Shown piece by piece: positions 15,731-25,500 of a DNA stretch of 64,000 nucleotides. The notes under the pieces are model-generated. The model worked only from the letters and a program-made list of their open reading frames with translations. It was not told where the DNA came from and searched no databases. Every line of letters begins with the position of its first letter. Position 1 is the stretch's first letter. The translations under genes were made by a program, and so were the position numbers. The stretch is from PNON01 sp964387025 (GTDB lineage Bacteria > Chloroflexota > Anaerolineae > Anaerolineales > Anaerolineaceae), in assembly GCA_964387025.1 (NCBI GenBank), contig CAYLUZ010000008.1, forward strand, positions 62,001 through 126,000. Reading direction: 5' to 3'.

Positions 15731-15864
15731 TATTCCGGCATAACAGAATTATATATCGGATCACCTGTGGTGCGTTACGAACGCACCCTACGCAAAAATG
15801 TGTACTCCGGCGTAAAGGATTATATATCGGATAATATTTTGTGCATTACCAACACACCCTGCGG
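15731..15864. repeat. Two degenerate tandem copies of a hairpin-forming intergenic repeat
   Basis: Copy 1 (15731-15792) and copy 2 (15803-15864) are spaced 72 bases apart. Both read TAYTCCGGCRTAA, then ATTATATATCGGAT, then GTGYRTTAC, then AACRCACCCTRCG. Copy 1 contains a perfect 8-bp hairpin, GGTGCGTT-ACG-AACGCACC (15769-15787). The copies have diverged by substitutions and small gaps. Motifs like the GGTGCGTT/AACGCACC hairpin are widely seen as dispersed intergenic repeats. Confidence 0.75.
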
Positions 15865-15911
15865 TCTTTCGGTTAAGGAATCGACAGCACTAATCTGGAA
15901 TCGCAGAATTT

Positions 15912-15920
15912 TGGTACAAT
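15912..15920 (+). promoter_or_regulatory. Extended -10 promoter for trmFO, possibly giving a leaderless mRNA
   Basis: TGGTACAAT has TGn followed by TACAAT (15915-15920). Transcription would start about seven bases later, near 15927, next to the second candidate ATG at 15928. Confidence 0.4.
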
Positions 15921-15927
15921 GACGATC

Positions 15928-17286
15928 ATGATAAATAATCACCTGCAAATCATTGGTGGAGGATTAGCCGGCAGTGAGGCTGCATGGCAGGCGGCCCAAC
16001 GGGGAATAAAGGTGACTTTATATGAAATGCGTCCCGGTACCATGACGGAAGCGCATCAAACCACCAACCTGGCAGAATTGGTTTGTTCCAATTCATTGGG
16101 ATCGATGCAGCAAGACCGGGGCACAGGTTTATTGATCAACGAATTGATCAAGCTTGGATCATTATTGATCACCCAAGCCTTGGCATCCAAAGTTCCTGCC
16201 GGTTCAGCACTCGCGGTGGATCGGGTAAAATTTTCAGAAACCATCACCCAAAAATTATCTGAACATCCCAACATTACATTGAAGCGCGAGGAAATCAAGG
16301 TAATCCCTGACGGGGTTACCCTGATTGCCAGCGGACCATTAACATCTCCAGCTCTAGCCAGGTCGATCCAGGAATTCATTGGCACCGAGAATCTATTCTT
16401 TTATGATGCAATCGCCCCGATCATTTCCGGGGATAGTATTGACCAATCCATCACCTTTCGCTCTTCGAGGTATGACAGGGGGGATGAAGAAGAGGGGGAT
16501 TACGTTAACTGTCCATTCACTGAAGATGAGTACAACAACTTTGTCAGGGAATTGGTTTCAGCAGAAAGGATCCAAACAAAGAATTTTGAGACTGACATTT
16601 CTACGGGAGTTAAGGCTGGTAAGGGAATATATTTTGAACGGTGCCTGCCGGTTGAAGTCATTGCTTCACGGGGTGAAAAAGCTTTGGCGTACGGTCCCAT
16701 GCGGCCTGTTGGGCTTACCAACCCGCGGACTGGCAGGTGGCCTTATGCGGTTGTTCAATTGAGGCAGGAAGATCTGGCCGGAAACTTATTTAACTTGGTC
16801 GGGTTCCAAACCAACCTGACCTTTCCGGAGCAGAAAAGACTATTCAGACTCATTCCAGGATTGCAGAACACAGAATTCCATCGTTTCGGTCAAATGCACC
16901 GCAATACATTCATTTCTTCCCCAGATATATTGCAGCCAACTCTTCAGACTATCAAAAGGGAAGATCTTTTCATGGCCGGGCAGATCATTGGGGTGGAAGG
17001 TTATGCGGGTAATATTGCCTCTGGTTACCTTGCCGGAATCAATGCCTCGAGGTATATACTTGGGCAGGAATTGGTCAGTTTTCCGGAAGAAACCATGATC
17101 GGTGCAATCATTCACTATATTTGCAATGCTCCACCTGAACAATTTCAACCGATGAAAGCCAATTTTGGTATATTACCTGCGTATCCAACCAGCAAGAAAC
17201 TTCAGAAACGGCAGAGATACATTCTCATGGCAGAGCGGGCATTAAATAGAATAGATCAAATCTCAGAAGGTATTGTGAATGCATAA
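15928..17286 (+). CDS. trmFO: Folate/FAD-dependent tRNA(m5U54) methyltransferase TrmFO
   Basis: TrmFO makes ribothymidine at tRNA position 54 using methylenetetrahydrofolate and FADH2. About 452 residues. The FAD-binding motif IIGGGLAGSEAA is at the N-terminus, followed by TrmFO signatures TLYEMRPGTMTEAHQT, LAELVCSNSLGS, LFFYDAIAPI, YVNCPFTEDEY, EGYAGNIASGYLAGINA. The first ATG (15919) overlaps the -10 hexamer, so I prefer the in-frame ATG at 15928 (MINNHLQIIGGG). The start is uncertain, as neither has a clear ribosome site. The 3' end overlaps the M28 peptidase gene by eight bases. The DUF-like C-terminal region is complete. Confidence 0.95.
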   Translation: MINNHLQIIGGGLAGSEAAWQAAQRGIKVTLYEMRPGTMTEAHQTTNLAELVCSNSLGSMQQDRGTGLLINELIKLGSLLITQALASKVPAGSALAVDRVKFSETITQKLSEHPNITLKREEIKVIPDGVTLIASGPLTSPALARSIQEFIGTENLFFYDAIAPIISGDSIDQSITFRSSRYDRGDEEEGDYVNCPFTEDEYNNFVRELVSAERIQTKNFETDISTGVKAGKGIYFERCLPVEVIASRGEKALAYGPMRPVGLTNPRTGRWPYAVVQLRQEDLAGNLFNLVGFQTNLTFPEQKRLFRLIPGLQNTEFHRFGQMHRNTFISSPDILQPTLQTIKREDLFMAGQIIGVEGYAGNIASGYLAGINASRYILGQELVSFPEETMIGAIIHYICNAPPEQFQPMKANFGILPAYPTSKKLQKRQRYILMAERALNRIDQISEGIVNA

Positions 17287-18172
17287 CTTGAAGAAAGAGA
17301 ATCGAAAGCTCTTATGGGTAATTTCCGGTATTCTGGTTATTTGTGGAATGTTCGTTATATTCTTGGTTTTCCAAAACCAAAATAAGGAATTTGACCAGGA
17401 TGAAGCTTTTCAAAATATTGAAACGCAAATGGCGTTTGGACCGCGAGTGCCTGGCTCTGAAGCCCATCAAGCCTTTATTGATTGGGCAGGCACAGAATTG
17501 ACAAAAAATGATTGGAAGGTCGAATTACAGACCGGGGAGATATCCGGTCATGCATTGACGAATATCATCGGGAAGAAAGGTCAGGGGGACAAGATCATCA
17601 TGTTGAGCGCGCATTATGATTCACGGATCGTTGCAGATCAGGATGATGAGTTTCCAACAGTCAGTCAGCCGGTTCCAGGAGCGAACGATGGCGCATCGGG
17701 TGTGGCTGTTCTGCTGGAATTATCACGAGTGTTGACCATTCCCAGGGATAAACAGGTGTTGATAGTCTTGTTTGATATCGAAGATAATGGTAATCTTCAA
17801 GACTGGGATTGGATATTAGGATCGCGCTATTTTGCCGATCACCTGGAAATTCGTCCATCCATGGTTGTTAATCTGGATATGATCGGTGATTCCGAACTGA
17901 CCATCTACAAGGAAAAAAATTCTACAGCCAGTGTGAATGATGACATTTGGAGTATTGCCGAACAACTGGGATATAAGGAAGTATTTATTCCACAATATGC
18001 GCATAGCATTATAGATGATCATATACCATTTTTGCGATTGGGAATCGAAGCTATTGACATCATCGATATGGATTATCCTTACTGGCATACTACGGAAGAT
18101 GATATCTCTAGAGTTTCGGCAAAAAGTCTGGGAGTGGTAGGGCATGTGATCGAAACATGGTTAGAAAAATAA
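17279..18172 (+). CDS. Membrane-anchored M28-family zinc peptidase / glutaminyl cyclase-like
   Basis: 297 residues. A single N-terminal membrane anchor (LWVISGILVICGMFVIFLVF) exports the rest. Zinc-ligand motifs of M28 are present: HYDSR (H112, D114), PGANDGASG, FDIEDNG, VNLDMIGD and the final HTTEDD. Members are aminopeptidases or glutaminyl-peptide cyclotransferases. The short length, FDIEDNG...WILGSRYFADHL and the H..P.L.LG.E..D.ID.DYPYWHT ending resemble the cyclotransferase-like branch. The gene overlaps trmFO by eight bases, so it is co-transcribed. The exact substrate cannot be told from sequence. Confidence 0.85.
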   Translation: MHNLKKENRKLLWVISGILVICGMFVIFLVFQNQNKEFDQDEAFQNIETQMAFGPRVPGSEAHQAFIDWAGTELTKNDWKVELQTGEISGHALTNIIGKKGQGDKIIMLSAHYDSRIVADQDDEFPTVSQPVPGANDGASGVAVLLELSRVLTIPRDKQVLIVLFDIEDNGNLQDWDWILGSRYFADHLEIRPSMVVNLDMIGDSELTIYKEKNSTASVNDDIWSIAEQLGYKEVFIPQYAHSIIDDHIPFLRLGIEAIDIIDMDYPYWHTTEDDISRVSAKSLGVVGHVIETWLEK

Positions 18173-18233
18173 ATATATAAATAATTGTTCCATGATATTT
18201 GTTACTAAAAAAACAGCTTGGATTAAGGACTAT

Positions 18234-19427
18234 ATGGGAAATAACAAAATAAATTACATGCCTTCTGAACGGATTGCGGGATTTAAACCATATTTCTTCG
18301 CTCAGCTGGGATTAAAAATTAACGAACTGAAGACAAAGGGTGTGGATATCATCCGCCTGGATATGGGTTCTCCCGACCTGCCTCCGGATATGAAGATCAT
18401 TGAAAGATTAAGGAAGGAAGTCTTAAAACCGGACGTCCATGCATATTCACCTAATGGTGGAACAAAAGTATTCAAAGAAGCTGTCGCAACTTATTACTTA
18501 AATCGTTTTGGGGTGGAACTCGATCCTGATTCTGAAGTATTTACATTGATAGGGTCGAAGGAAGGCTTGTTTGCATTAAGCCAGGTCCTGCTAAATCCGG
18601 GCGATGTATCCCTTGTGCCTGATCCTGGTTACCCGGTGTATTCTGCAAGCGGAATGATTGCAGGTGCTGAAATTGTTGCCTTACCACTGCTTGAAACTAA
18701 TCAGTTTTTGCCTGATCTGGAGGCTATTCCGCAGGATAAATTAAAGAAGGCTAAAATCATCTGGGTGAATTATCCCAACAATCCGACCGGAGCCACAGCT
18801 CCAGAGGGTTTCTATAAAAATATTATTGATTTTGCTCATCAGTATAACTTGCTCATCGCACATGATGCTCCGTACGCGGATGTTTCTTTTGATGGATATC
18901 GTGCACCAAGTATCCTGCAATTTGAAGGCGCACAGGAAGTTACTGTAGAATTCAATTCATTGTCCAAAATGTACAATATGGCCGGATGGCGATTAGGAAT
19001 GGCTGTTGGCAACGCACAGGTGATCAAATTTCTTGCAACATACAAGAGCCAACAGGACACAGCACACTTTACTCCGATCATGACTGCGGGTATGGCTGCA
19101 CTAACTGGTGACCAGGATTGGATCAAAGAGCGAAATTTGATCTATCAAGAACGCAGAGACCTTGTTGTAAGGGCATTAATAAAAGCAGGCATCGGGGTGA
19201 ACAATCCAAAAGCAGCAATATATGTTTGGGTAAAACTCCCGGAAAATGAAAAATCAAGTGTTAATTATTGCACAAGATTATTGGAAGAAACTGGTGTCAG
19301 CACTACACCCGGAAATGTTTTTGGTAAATATGGGGAAGGATATTTACGAATATCACTATGTACGTCCACACCTAGAATATCTGAGGCGATGGAGCGAATC
19401 ACCCGCTGGTCAAGGAAGCAAGGGTAA
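18234..19427 (+). CDS. Class I/II PLP aminotransferase (DapL/aspartate aminotransferase-like)
   Basis: 397 residues from the ATG at 18234, chosen because AAGGA sits just upstream. The open frame extends to 18192, and another ATG lies at 18258 (MPSERIAGFKPYFF). Fold-type I motifs are present: IRLDMGSPDLPP, YSPNGGTKVFKEAVATYY, VNYPNNPTGA, HDAPYADVSFDG, and the PLP lysine in SLSKMYNMAGWRLG with the following Arg. LRISLC carries the substrate carboxylate-binding Arg. The SK.YNM.GWR.G sequence resembles LL-diaminopimelate and alanine aminotransferases. I cannot fix the substrate. Its neighbours (peptidase, HflX) do not specify a pathway. Confidence 0.85.
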   Translation: MGNNKINYMPSERIAGFKPYFFAQLGLKINELKTKGVDIIRLDMGSPDLPPDMKIIERLRKEVLKPDVHAYSPNGGTKVFKEAVATYYLNRFGVELDPDSEVFTLIGSKEGLFALSQVLLNPGDVSLVPDPGYPVYSASGMIAGAEIVALPLLETNQFLPDLEAIPQDKLKKAKIIWVNYPNNPTGATAPEGFYKNIIDFAHQYNLLIAHDAPYADVSFDGYRAPSILQFEGAQEVTVEFNSLSKMYNMAGWRLGMAVGNAQVIKFLATYKSQQDTAHFTPIMTAGMAALTGDQDWIKERNLIYQERRDLVVRALIKAGIGVNNPKAAIYVWVKLPENEKSSVNYCTRLLEETGVSTTPGNVFGKYGEGYLRISLCTSTPRISEAMERITRWSRKQG

Positions 19428-19430
19428 TAA

Positions 19431-20747
19431 ATGGCAAATAAAAAACCTGAAATAACTGAACGACCACAAGAAAAAGCTTTCCTGGTTGGAGTTGAGCTTT
19501 ACAATCATCCCGGGTTACTCAAACTTGAAGATTCATTAGCGGAATTGGAGAGATTGGCTGAAACTGCAGGGTTGGAAGTTGTTGGAGAATTAACTCAAAA
19601 AATTGATAGACCCAGTTCGGATACTTACATTGGCTCCGGGAAGGTGGAAGAGTTAAGGGCTTTTGTCGATGAAACCCTGGCAGATGTGATCATATTTGAC
19701 AACGACCTCTCCCCCAGGCATCAGCGCGAACTGGAAAAAATATTTGGACTTAAAGTCAGAATCCTGGATAGAACGGCTTTAATTTTGGACATCTTTGGTC
19801 AGCATGCATCAACCCGGGAGGGTATTTACCAGGTTGAATTAGCTCAATATGAATATCGCCTGCCCAGGTTAACCAGAGCCTGGACTCATCTCGCCCGGCA
19901 AGCTGGCGGTGGGGGTGGAACTGCCGGCAGCGTCGGAGGGGTTGGCTTGCGAGGCCCCGGGGAAACCCAATTAGAGCTGGATAAACGCGAAATTTCCAAA
20001 AGAATACAGAAGTTGAAAATCGAGATCGAAAAAATAAGGGAGCATCGAAACCAATACAGACAACAGCGGAAGCGTTCAAAGACTCCCATTGTTGCCCTCG
20101 TTGGTTATACCAATGCCGGCAAATCAACATTATTGAATAAACTGGCCAAAACTGATATATATGTGGCCGATCAATTATTTGCCACACTGGATCCAACAAC
20201 CAGGAAAGTAATGCTGCCGGATAAAAGAATCATCTTGATGACCGATACAGTCGGATTCATTCAGAAACTTCCGGCACAATTGATCGCGGCCTTTCGGGCG
20301 ACCCTGGAGGAGATTTCAGACGCAGATTTATTACTTCACGTAATAGATGTGACTCATCCTGTTGCAAAAGAACAGGCTGCGTCAGTTATCCAGACCTTAA
20401 AAGAAATAAAAGCAGACCACATTCCAGTTATCAATGTATTAAACAAAATTGATCAATTAACCCCCGAAAAATTAGCATCGATTAGATTGGATGATTTTCC
20501 GGAATCAGTGGTAATTTCCGGATTAACTGGGTTGGGTATTGAAGCTCTTATAACCAAAATTGATAGTTTACTATTTCAGGCGTATATACCCATTAAAGTG
20601 AAACTCCCGTATTCTGAAGGACAACTCATTTCGTTGATCCACGAATCTGGACAGGTCGAATCGATAAAATATGGTAGTAAAGTGGTGGAAATAACCGGAA
20701 AAATTCCTGGTAGATTATACGCAAGATTCCAGCAATTTGAAGCGTAA
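19431..20747 (+). CDS. hflX: Ribosome-associated GTPase HflX
   Basis: 438 residues. The HflX N-terminal nucleotide-binding domain comes first (AFLVGVELYN, ELTQKIDRPSSDTYIGSGKV, VIFDNDLSPRHQRELEKI, LDRTALILDIFGQHASTREG). The glycine-rich loop linker follows (GGGGGTAGSVGGVGLRGPGE), and then the G domain: G1 GYTNAGKS (225-232), G3 DTVGF, G4 NKID. HflX binds the 50S subunit and splits stalled or idle ribosomes, especially under stress. The gene starts three bases after the aminotransferase stop. A terminator hairpin follows (20755-20773). Confidence 0.96.
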   Translation: MANKKPEITERPQEKAFLVGVELYNHPGLLKLEDSLAELERLAETAGLEVVGELTQKIDRPSSDTYIGSGKVEELRAFVDETLADVIIFDNDLSPRHQRELEKIFGLKVRILDRTALILDIFGQHASTREGIYQVELAQYEYRLPRLTRAWTHLARQAGGGGGTAGSVGGVGLRGPGETQLELDKREISKRIQKLKIEIEKIREHRNQYRQQRKRSKTPIVALVGYTNAGKSTLLNKLAKTDIYVADQLFATLDPTTRKVMLPDKRIILMTDTVGFIQKLPAQLIAAFRATLEEISDADLLLHVIDVTHPVAKEQAASVIQTLKEIKADHIPVINVLNKIDQLTPEKLASIRLDDFPESVVISGLTGLGIEALITKIDSLLFQAYIPIKVKLPYSEGQLISLIHESGQVESIKYGSKVVEITGKIPGRLYARFQQFEA

Positions 20748-20750
20748 AAA

Positions 20751-20773
20751 CAAAAAACCGCTGAAAGCGGTTT
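20751..20773 (-). terminator. Terminator of rpmF (and likely hflX)
   Basis: Stem AAACCGCT (20755-20762), loop GAA, AGCGGTTT (20766-20773). On the minus strand it is followed by TTTTTTG and more T, so it best serves rpmF. The convergent position means it can also stop hflX transcripts, with a poorer U-tract. Confidence 0.8.
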
Positions 20774-20801
20774 ATGTCAATAATTCGATAATATTTCAAG
20801 A

Positions 20802-21002
20802 TTACTTTTTCTTGGCTTCTTTATCCATGCTGATCACTTCTTTGCCCTGATAGTAACCACATTTAGGGCAAACCGTGTGAGATAAACGCATCTCTCCACA
20901 GTTGCTGCATTGGACCAGGTTGGCCAAAACAAGTGTATCTTGTCCACGACGGCGATCGCGGCGACCTTTTGAATGCTTTCTTTTCGGTTGAGGACCCATC
21001 AA
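20802..21002 (-). CDS. rpmF: 50S ribosomal protein L32
   Basis: 66 residues: basic N-terminus (PQPKRKHSKGRRDRRR), then the zinc ribbon CSNCGEMRLSHTVCPKCGYY with four cysteines. This is the L32 C+ form. The C-terminal tail is short and basic. It is a lone gene with a near-perfect promoter and a terminator. The ribosome site AGGAG lies eight bases before the ATG. Confidence 0.96.
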   Translation of the reverse strand: MMGPQPKRKHSKGRRDRRRGQDTLVLANLVQCSNCGEMRLSHTVCPKCGYYQGKEVISMDKEAKKK

Positions 21003-21058
21003 TAATCTCCTATTAAATACAATACGGATTACCCGTTTGATAACTATTAAGCGGACGG

Positions 21059-21088
21059 ATTATACCTGCAAGCTGGTGTTTATGTCAA
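21059..21088 (-). promoter_or_regulatory. Sigma-70-type promoter of rpmF
   Basis: On the minus strand, TTGACA (21083-21088), an 18-base spacer and TATAAT (21059-21064). Both boxes match the consensus perfectly. The predicted leader is about 50 bases. Confidence 0.85.
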
Positions 21089-21360
21089 GAAGATAGAAGC
21101 CTTGACAGAACATAGAAGTCTTGGATGTGTCCTGATAACGGTTATATGGTATTTTTCAAAATTAACTAAAGTTCTTTTTAAAATTAATAGAGATTTAACA
21201 GATTATGTAAGGGACATTGATAGTAACCTTCTATTAATATTATTTAATCAGTTTGAATATATTTTATACTGATTTAAAACGCTGCAAATATATTAATGAC
21301 TTGTGTGTTATTGGAAAGAAAACTTGCGGACTTAACCACGAAGCTGTTTTCGAAATGAAC

Positions 21361-21388
21361 CCCAAAGGAAATTTACATTCCTTATGGG
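21361..21388 (+). promoter_or_regulatory. Hairpin in the leader of the stress-protein gene
   Basis: CCCA-AAGGAA, seven-base loop, TTCCTT-a-TGGG: ten paired bases with one bulge, ending 27 bases before the ATG. There is no U-run, so it is not a classical terminator. It may affect mRNA stability or translation. Confidence 0.4.
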
Positions 21389-21415
21389 ATGAATTAGAAA
21401 TATGGAGAAACGGAT

Positions 21416-22522
21416 ATGTTTAATCGAATATTGGTGCCACTTGATGGGTCTCCGCTCGCTGAAAGAGCGTTACCGCATGCCGAAGAGTTTGCCCGCATAT
21501 TCGGATCAACAATCATCCTATTGCAGGTCCTTGATCCAACTTCTTTCCATGAAAACCCTAATCCCGTAGATCCTTTGAGTTGGCAAATTCGAAAGACAGA
21601 AGCAGACATCTATATGAATAATATTGCCTCCCGATTACGAAAAGAACTGAAGGAGACAGTGGTTGATATACTAAGCGCCCAGAAGAGAGAAAAGGATGAA
21701 AAAAAGATACTTGTAGAATATTCGATCAGGGAAGGAAAAACTGCGGAAAGCATTGTAAATTTCGCCCACTCCGAAAATATTGACATGGTTATCTTATGCA
21801 CACATGGTGCGGGAGGGTTGAGTCGATGGAATATTAGCAGTGTTACCCAGAAAGTGATTAATCTTGTTTACCTGCCCGTGTTAATTATCCGTGCCTATCA
21901 TCAACCGGAAATGGAAAATGCGAATGTTCGATATTGCCGTATTCTCATTCCAATGGATAGCTCACGAAGGGCCGAATGTGTTTTTGCGGCTGGAATTGCC
22001 CTCGCACAGGGAGAAACCTTATTGGAACATGCTGGAGAAGATTTTTTATCCGGTACTGAATTCCCATTATTAAAGCCTGTTATACCACCTGCTGAGATTG
22101 TGAATAAGGAACCAAAACTTATTTTTACTGCAGTCATTTCTCCGCCGGAAATTCCAATTCCCGCTCCTTATCCGGTTGAGATCAGCAAACTTTCTGACAA
22201 GTTACTGCTTGTAAGTCATGAAATAGTATTGACATATCTAAGCGAGATAAAATTGCGATTACCTGTGGAGAGTGAGACACGGGTGATAGAGAGCAATAAT
22301 ATCGCATCCGCCATCCAAAACCTGGCTGATAGCGAAAACATTGACCTGATCCTTATGTGTGCTCATGGATATACAGGCGAAACCACTCGTCCTTATGGAA
22401 ATGTCACGCGGAACATAATAGATCATGGGACAACTGCTATTCTGATCATCCAGGACGTACCGATTTCTCAGGTTCGACCAACTGCAGCAGCGATTGCGGC
22501 TCAAAAATCCGGAAGACGTTAA
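21416..22522 (+). CDS. Tandem-domain universal stress protein
   Basis: 368 residues with two UspA folds. Domain 1 (about 1-160): MFNRILVPLDGSPLAERALP, ENIDMVILCTHGAGGLSR, and an ATP-binding-type G-X9-G(S/N) loop. Domain 2 (about 170-355): CRILIPMDSSRRAECVFAAG, ENIDLILMCAHGYTGETT, NVTRNIIDHGTTAILII. An extended, poorly conserved stretch lies inside domain 2. Usp proteins bind ATP or act as stress-linked regulators. It ends two bases before the glucan synthase start, so the two genes are probably one transcript, linking glucan production to stress. Confidence 0.9.
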   Translation: MFNRILVPLDGSPLAERALPHAEEFARIFGSTIILLQVLDPTSFHENPNPVDPLSWQIRKTEADIYMNNIASRLRKELKETVVDILSAQKREKDEKKILVEYSIREGKTAESIVNFAHSENIDMVILCTHGAGGLSRWNISSVTQKVINLVYLPVLIIRAYHQPEMENANVRYCRILIPMDSSRRAECVFAAGIALAQGETLLEHAGEDFLSGTEFPLLKPVIPPAEIVNKEPKLIFTAVISPPEIPIPAPYPVEISKLSDKLLLVSHEIVLTYLSEIKLRLPVESETRVIESNNIASAIQNLADSENIDLILMCAHGYTGETTRPYGNVTRNIIDHGTTAILIIQDVPISQVRPTAAAIAAQKSGRR

Positions 22523-22524
22523 CA

Positions 22525-25500
22525 ATGCTAGATGATCAAGTAAAACAGGAAAAGGAAGGTAGCGATATTACCCAAACATACACTCCTTCCACTAGAACTG
22601 AGCAGCTTCAGGAACTAATCGCCAGGTTGTCCAATAATTACAATGAGGTTAGCAGGGATAAAACTGGCAGGATCATCAGAACCGCAAGGTCCAGACAAAA
22701 ATTATTGGGACATAATCTGGCTTTGTATGAATCATGGTTGGATGATGCACATCGATATTTCCGCGGAATAACAAGCCAAAAAGAATCCCTTACATACGCT
22801 TCTGAATGGGTGCTGGATAACTATTACATCATTCGTCAGGCTATTCAACAAATAGAAGAGGATTTACCATCCGGATACTTCAACCAGCTTCCGAGGCTAA
22901 AAAATAATTCTAACCAGGGTTTTCCACGTATTTACGCTATTGCAAGAGATATCCTGGCTTTTCAACACTATTTATTAGATCCAATCGAATTGGAATCTGT
23001 ACTTATCCAATTTCAGGAAAATATAACCCTTACTATGGGTGAGTTGTGGGCTTTACCCATCTTTCTTCGGTATGGATTGATCGAGTTCCTTGCTCAAACT
23101 CTGATAGAAGTGATCCAACCGGCAACTATGCCAAACTTGCCAATCATTGACTCGCAACTTCATAGGACAGAGTTGCCTTTTTCAGAATCAAATTCTACTA
23201 ATGGAGATGCTGCAAATAATAATAACATTGCCAATATCATCCTAAGTCTTCGAACCATTTCTGAACAAAATTGGAGTGATTTCTTTGAATCGATTAGTTG
23301 CCTTGAACGAACACTTCGTAAAGACCCTGCGGGGATATATCCTCGAATGGATTTCAAAACACGCGATACATACCGAAAAGAGGTTGAAGTACTATCAATA
23401 GCGACGGGTCTTGAAGAGAGTAATTTGGCAGAAATCACGATCGATCTGGCAGGTTCAACTGACCACGTTGGTGAGTTTCACCTTGGGAAGAAAAGACCTA
23501 TCTTGGAGCAAAAGATTGGCTTCCAACCAGATTATAAAACATCTTTTAAGCGATTTATTTTCAGGCGTGCTACAGTGGTTTATCTATCAGCCATATTTGC
23601 CTTGACCATTCTGATCCTGGCTGCCTTCTTTCTTGCAGCGCGTCTACCTGAGCTGGTAAGAAATATCCCACTTGGTTCAGGTGAGTTCCAATGGGATGCT
23701 GCTTTACTAATAGGAGGAGTACCGGTACAGTGGATAGCTGCAATTATCCTAAGTTTGGTACTCCTGATCCCGGGGATGACCGTATCCACAAGTTTGATCA
23801 ACTGGTTGATCACCCTTTTAATCAAACCAAGTATGCTGCCGAAGCTGGACTTCAAAGACGAAATTCCCGAAACACATGCAACATTAATCGTAATCCCGGC
23901 ATTAATTGCAAATCACAAAGAGATTGATTCGTTGGTTCAGCAGCTTGAATTGCATTATCTTCGCAATCCTGAACCAGGAATCCGATTCGCTTTGTTAACT
24001 GATTTTCGTGACGCAGATAGTCAGACACTGCCTGAAGACGAGGACCTGATTCAGTATGCACAGGAATCTATCAAATTATTGAATAACAAGTATCAGTTCC
24101 CTTCTGGTGCAAACAGTGCAGGGGAATCTTCCGTTATCCAGGGAGGAGAACTTTCAGGTAAGGGATTTGATCAGTTATTTTATTTTCTCCATCGCAAGAG
24201 ACTGTGGAATGCATCTGAAGGAAAATGGATAGGTTGGGAGCGCAAACGAGGTAAGCTGAATGAGCTCAATCTTCTTCTTCGAGGAGGAACAAATCTTTCT
24301 TATATTTCACAATTAGTGGAAATCGCACAGCAAAAGGGAGCATTACAAAATATCCGTTTTGTTATCACCCTTGATACTGATACGATCCTTCCACGCGGTG
24401 CGGCAAGTCGATTAGCTGGTACACTGGCACATCCATTAAACCAGGCAAAGTTTGATGTTGAGACGGGAAAAATAATTTCCGGTTATACCATTCTTCAACC
24501 CCGCATGGAAATCCACCCTAGAAGTTCAAATCATTCATGGTTTACTAGGTTATTTTCTGGTGATACGGGTTTAGATCTGTATACACTGGCAGTCTCAGAT
24601 GCTTATCAGGATCTCTTCGGAGAAGGGAGTTATGTTGGTAAAGGAATTTATGATGTCGATGCTTTTGAGCGATGTGTAGATAAGCAAATCCCGGATAACA
24701 CTGTACTCAGTCACGATCTTCTTGAAGGTGTAATGAGTCGTGCGGGATTGGTCACTGACATTACTATGATCGAGGATTACCCACAGAATTACTTTACTCA
24801 GGTTTTACGACAGAGGCGTTGGATCCGTGGAGATTGGCAGTTACTACCCTGGATCCTCAAACCAAACCGCCAAGGTTTATCTTTTTCAATTATTGACCGT
24901 TGGAAAATGATTGACAATCTTCGCCGCTCGCTGCTGACCCCGGCTCTTTTATTGATCTTTATTTTAGGTCTGGTTTTCGAACCACAACTCGCCGGTCTTT
25001 GGACAATTGTTGTTTTGCTCTCCCTCGGTACTCCAATGTTAACCAGTTTAGCTCACAGTACGCTTAGATTGTTGTCAGGCGAGTATCCAAGCCGAGCCTT
25101 CCGTCCACTAGGCTGGAACCTGGTACGTTGGTTACTGGCAATAGCCTTCCTTCCCTATGAAGCTTATATCACCATAGATGCCATTTTTACTACTTTATAT
25201 CGACTTATTATCAGCCATAAGAACCTCCTACAATGGACAACTGCTGCCCAAACTGCCAAGGTGTTCGGTTTGCAAAACCGCCGAAGTATTGCATGGCAGA
25301 AATTAGGCGCGGCAGCGATCCTGGCTGTAATACTTGCTGTGTGGCTACAACTCATTACACCCCACAATGGAGTCATCCTGGCTCCTCCAATAACCTTTTC
25401 ATCACCAGTTTTACTATTATGGTTGCTTTCTCCTTTGATCGTTTGGTGGATCAATCGACCGATAGTAAGGGAAGTTGTACCGTTGAATGAAAAACAATCC

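Larger units (their letters stand above)
15624..15927. other. Non-coding interval with repeat element
   Basis: About 300 bases between the small membrane ORF and trmFO. It holds two copies of a degenerate 62-base repeat (listed separately) and an extended -10 element. I see no RNA gene and no further ORF of merit. Confidence 0.6.
21003..21415. other. Intergenic region between divergent rpmF and usp genes
   Basis: 413 bases, A+T-rich. It contains the rpmF promoter (21059-21088) on the minus side and a leader hairpin before the stress protein gene. I see no ORF or RNA gene. A short direct repeat, ATAGAAGCCTTG / ATAGAAGTCTTG, lies at about 21093-21123. Confidence 0.6.

Noticed and set aside
21313..21327. 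Possible sigma-54 promoter (GG ... CTTGC) upstream of the stress-protein gene
   Set aside because: The spacing between GG and GC is eleven bases, not the required ten.
22357..22524. N-terminal extension of the glucan synthase
   Set aside because: It lies wholly inside the stress-protein gene in another frame. The ATG at 22525 follows that gene by two bases.
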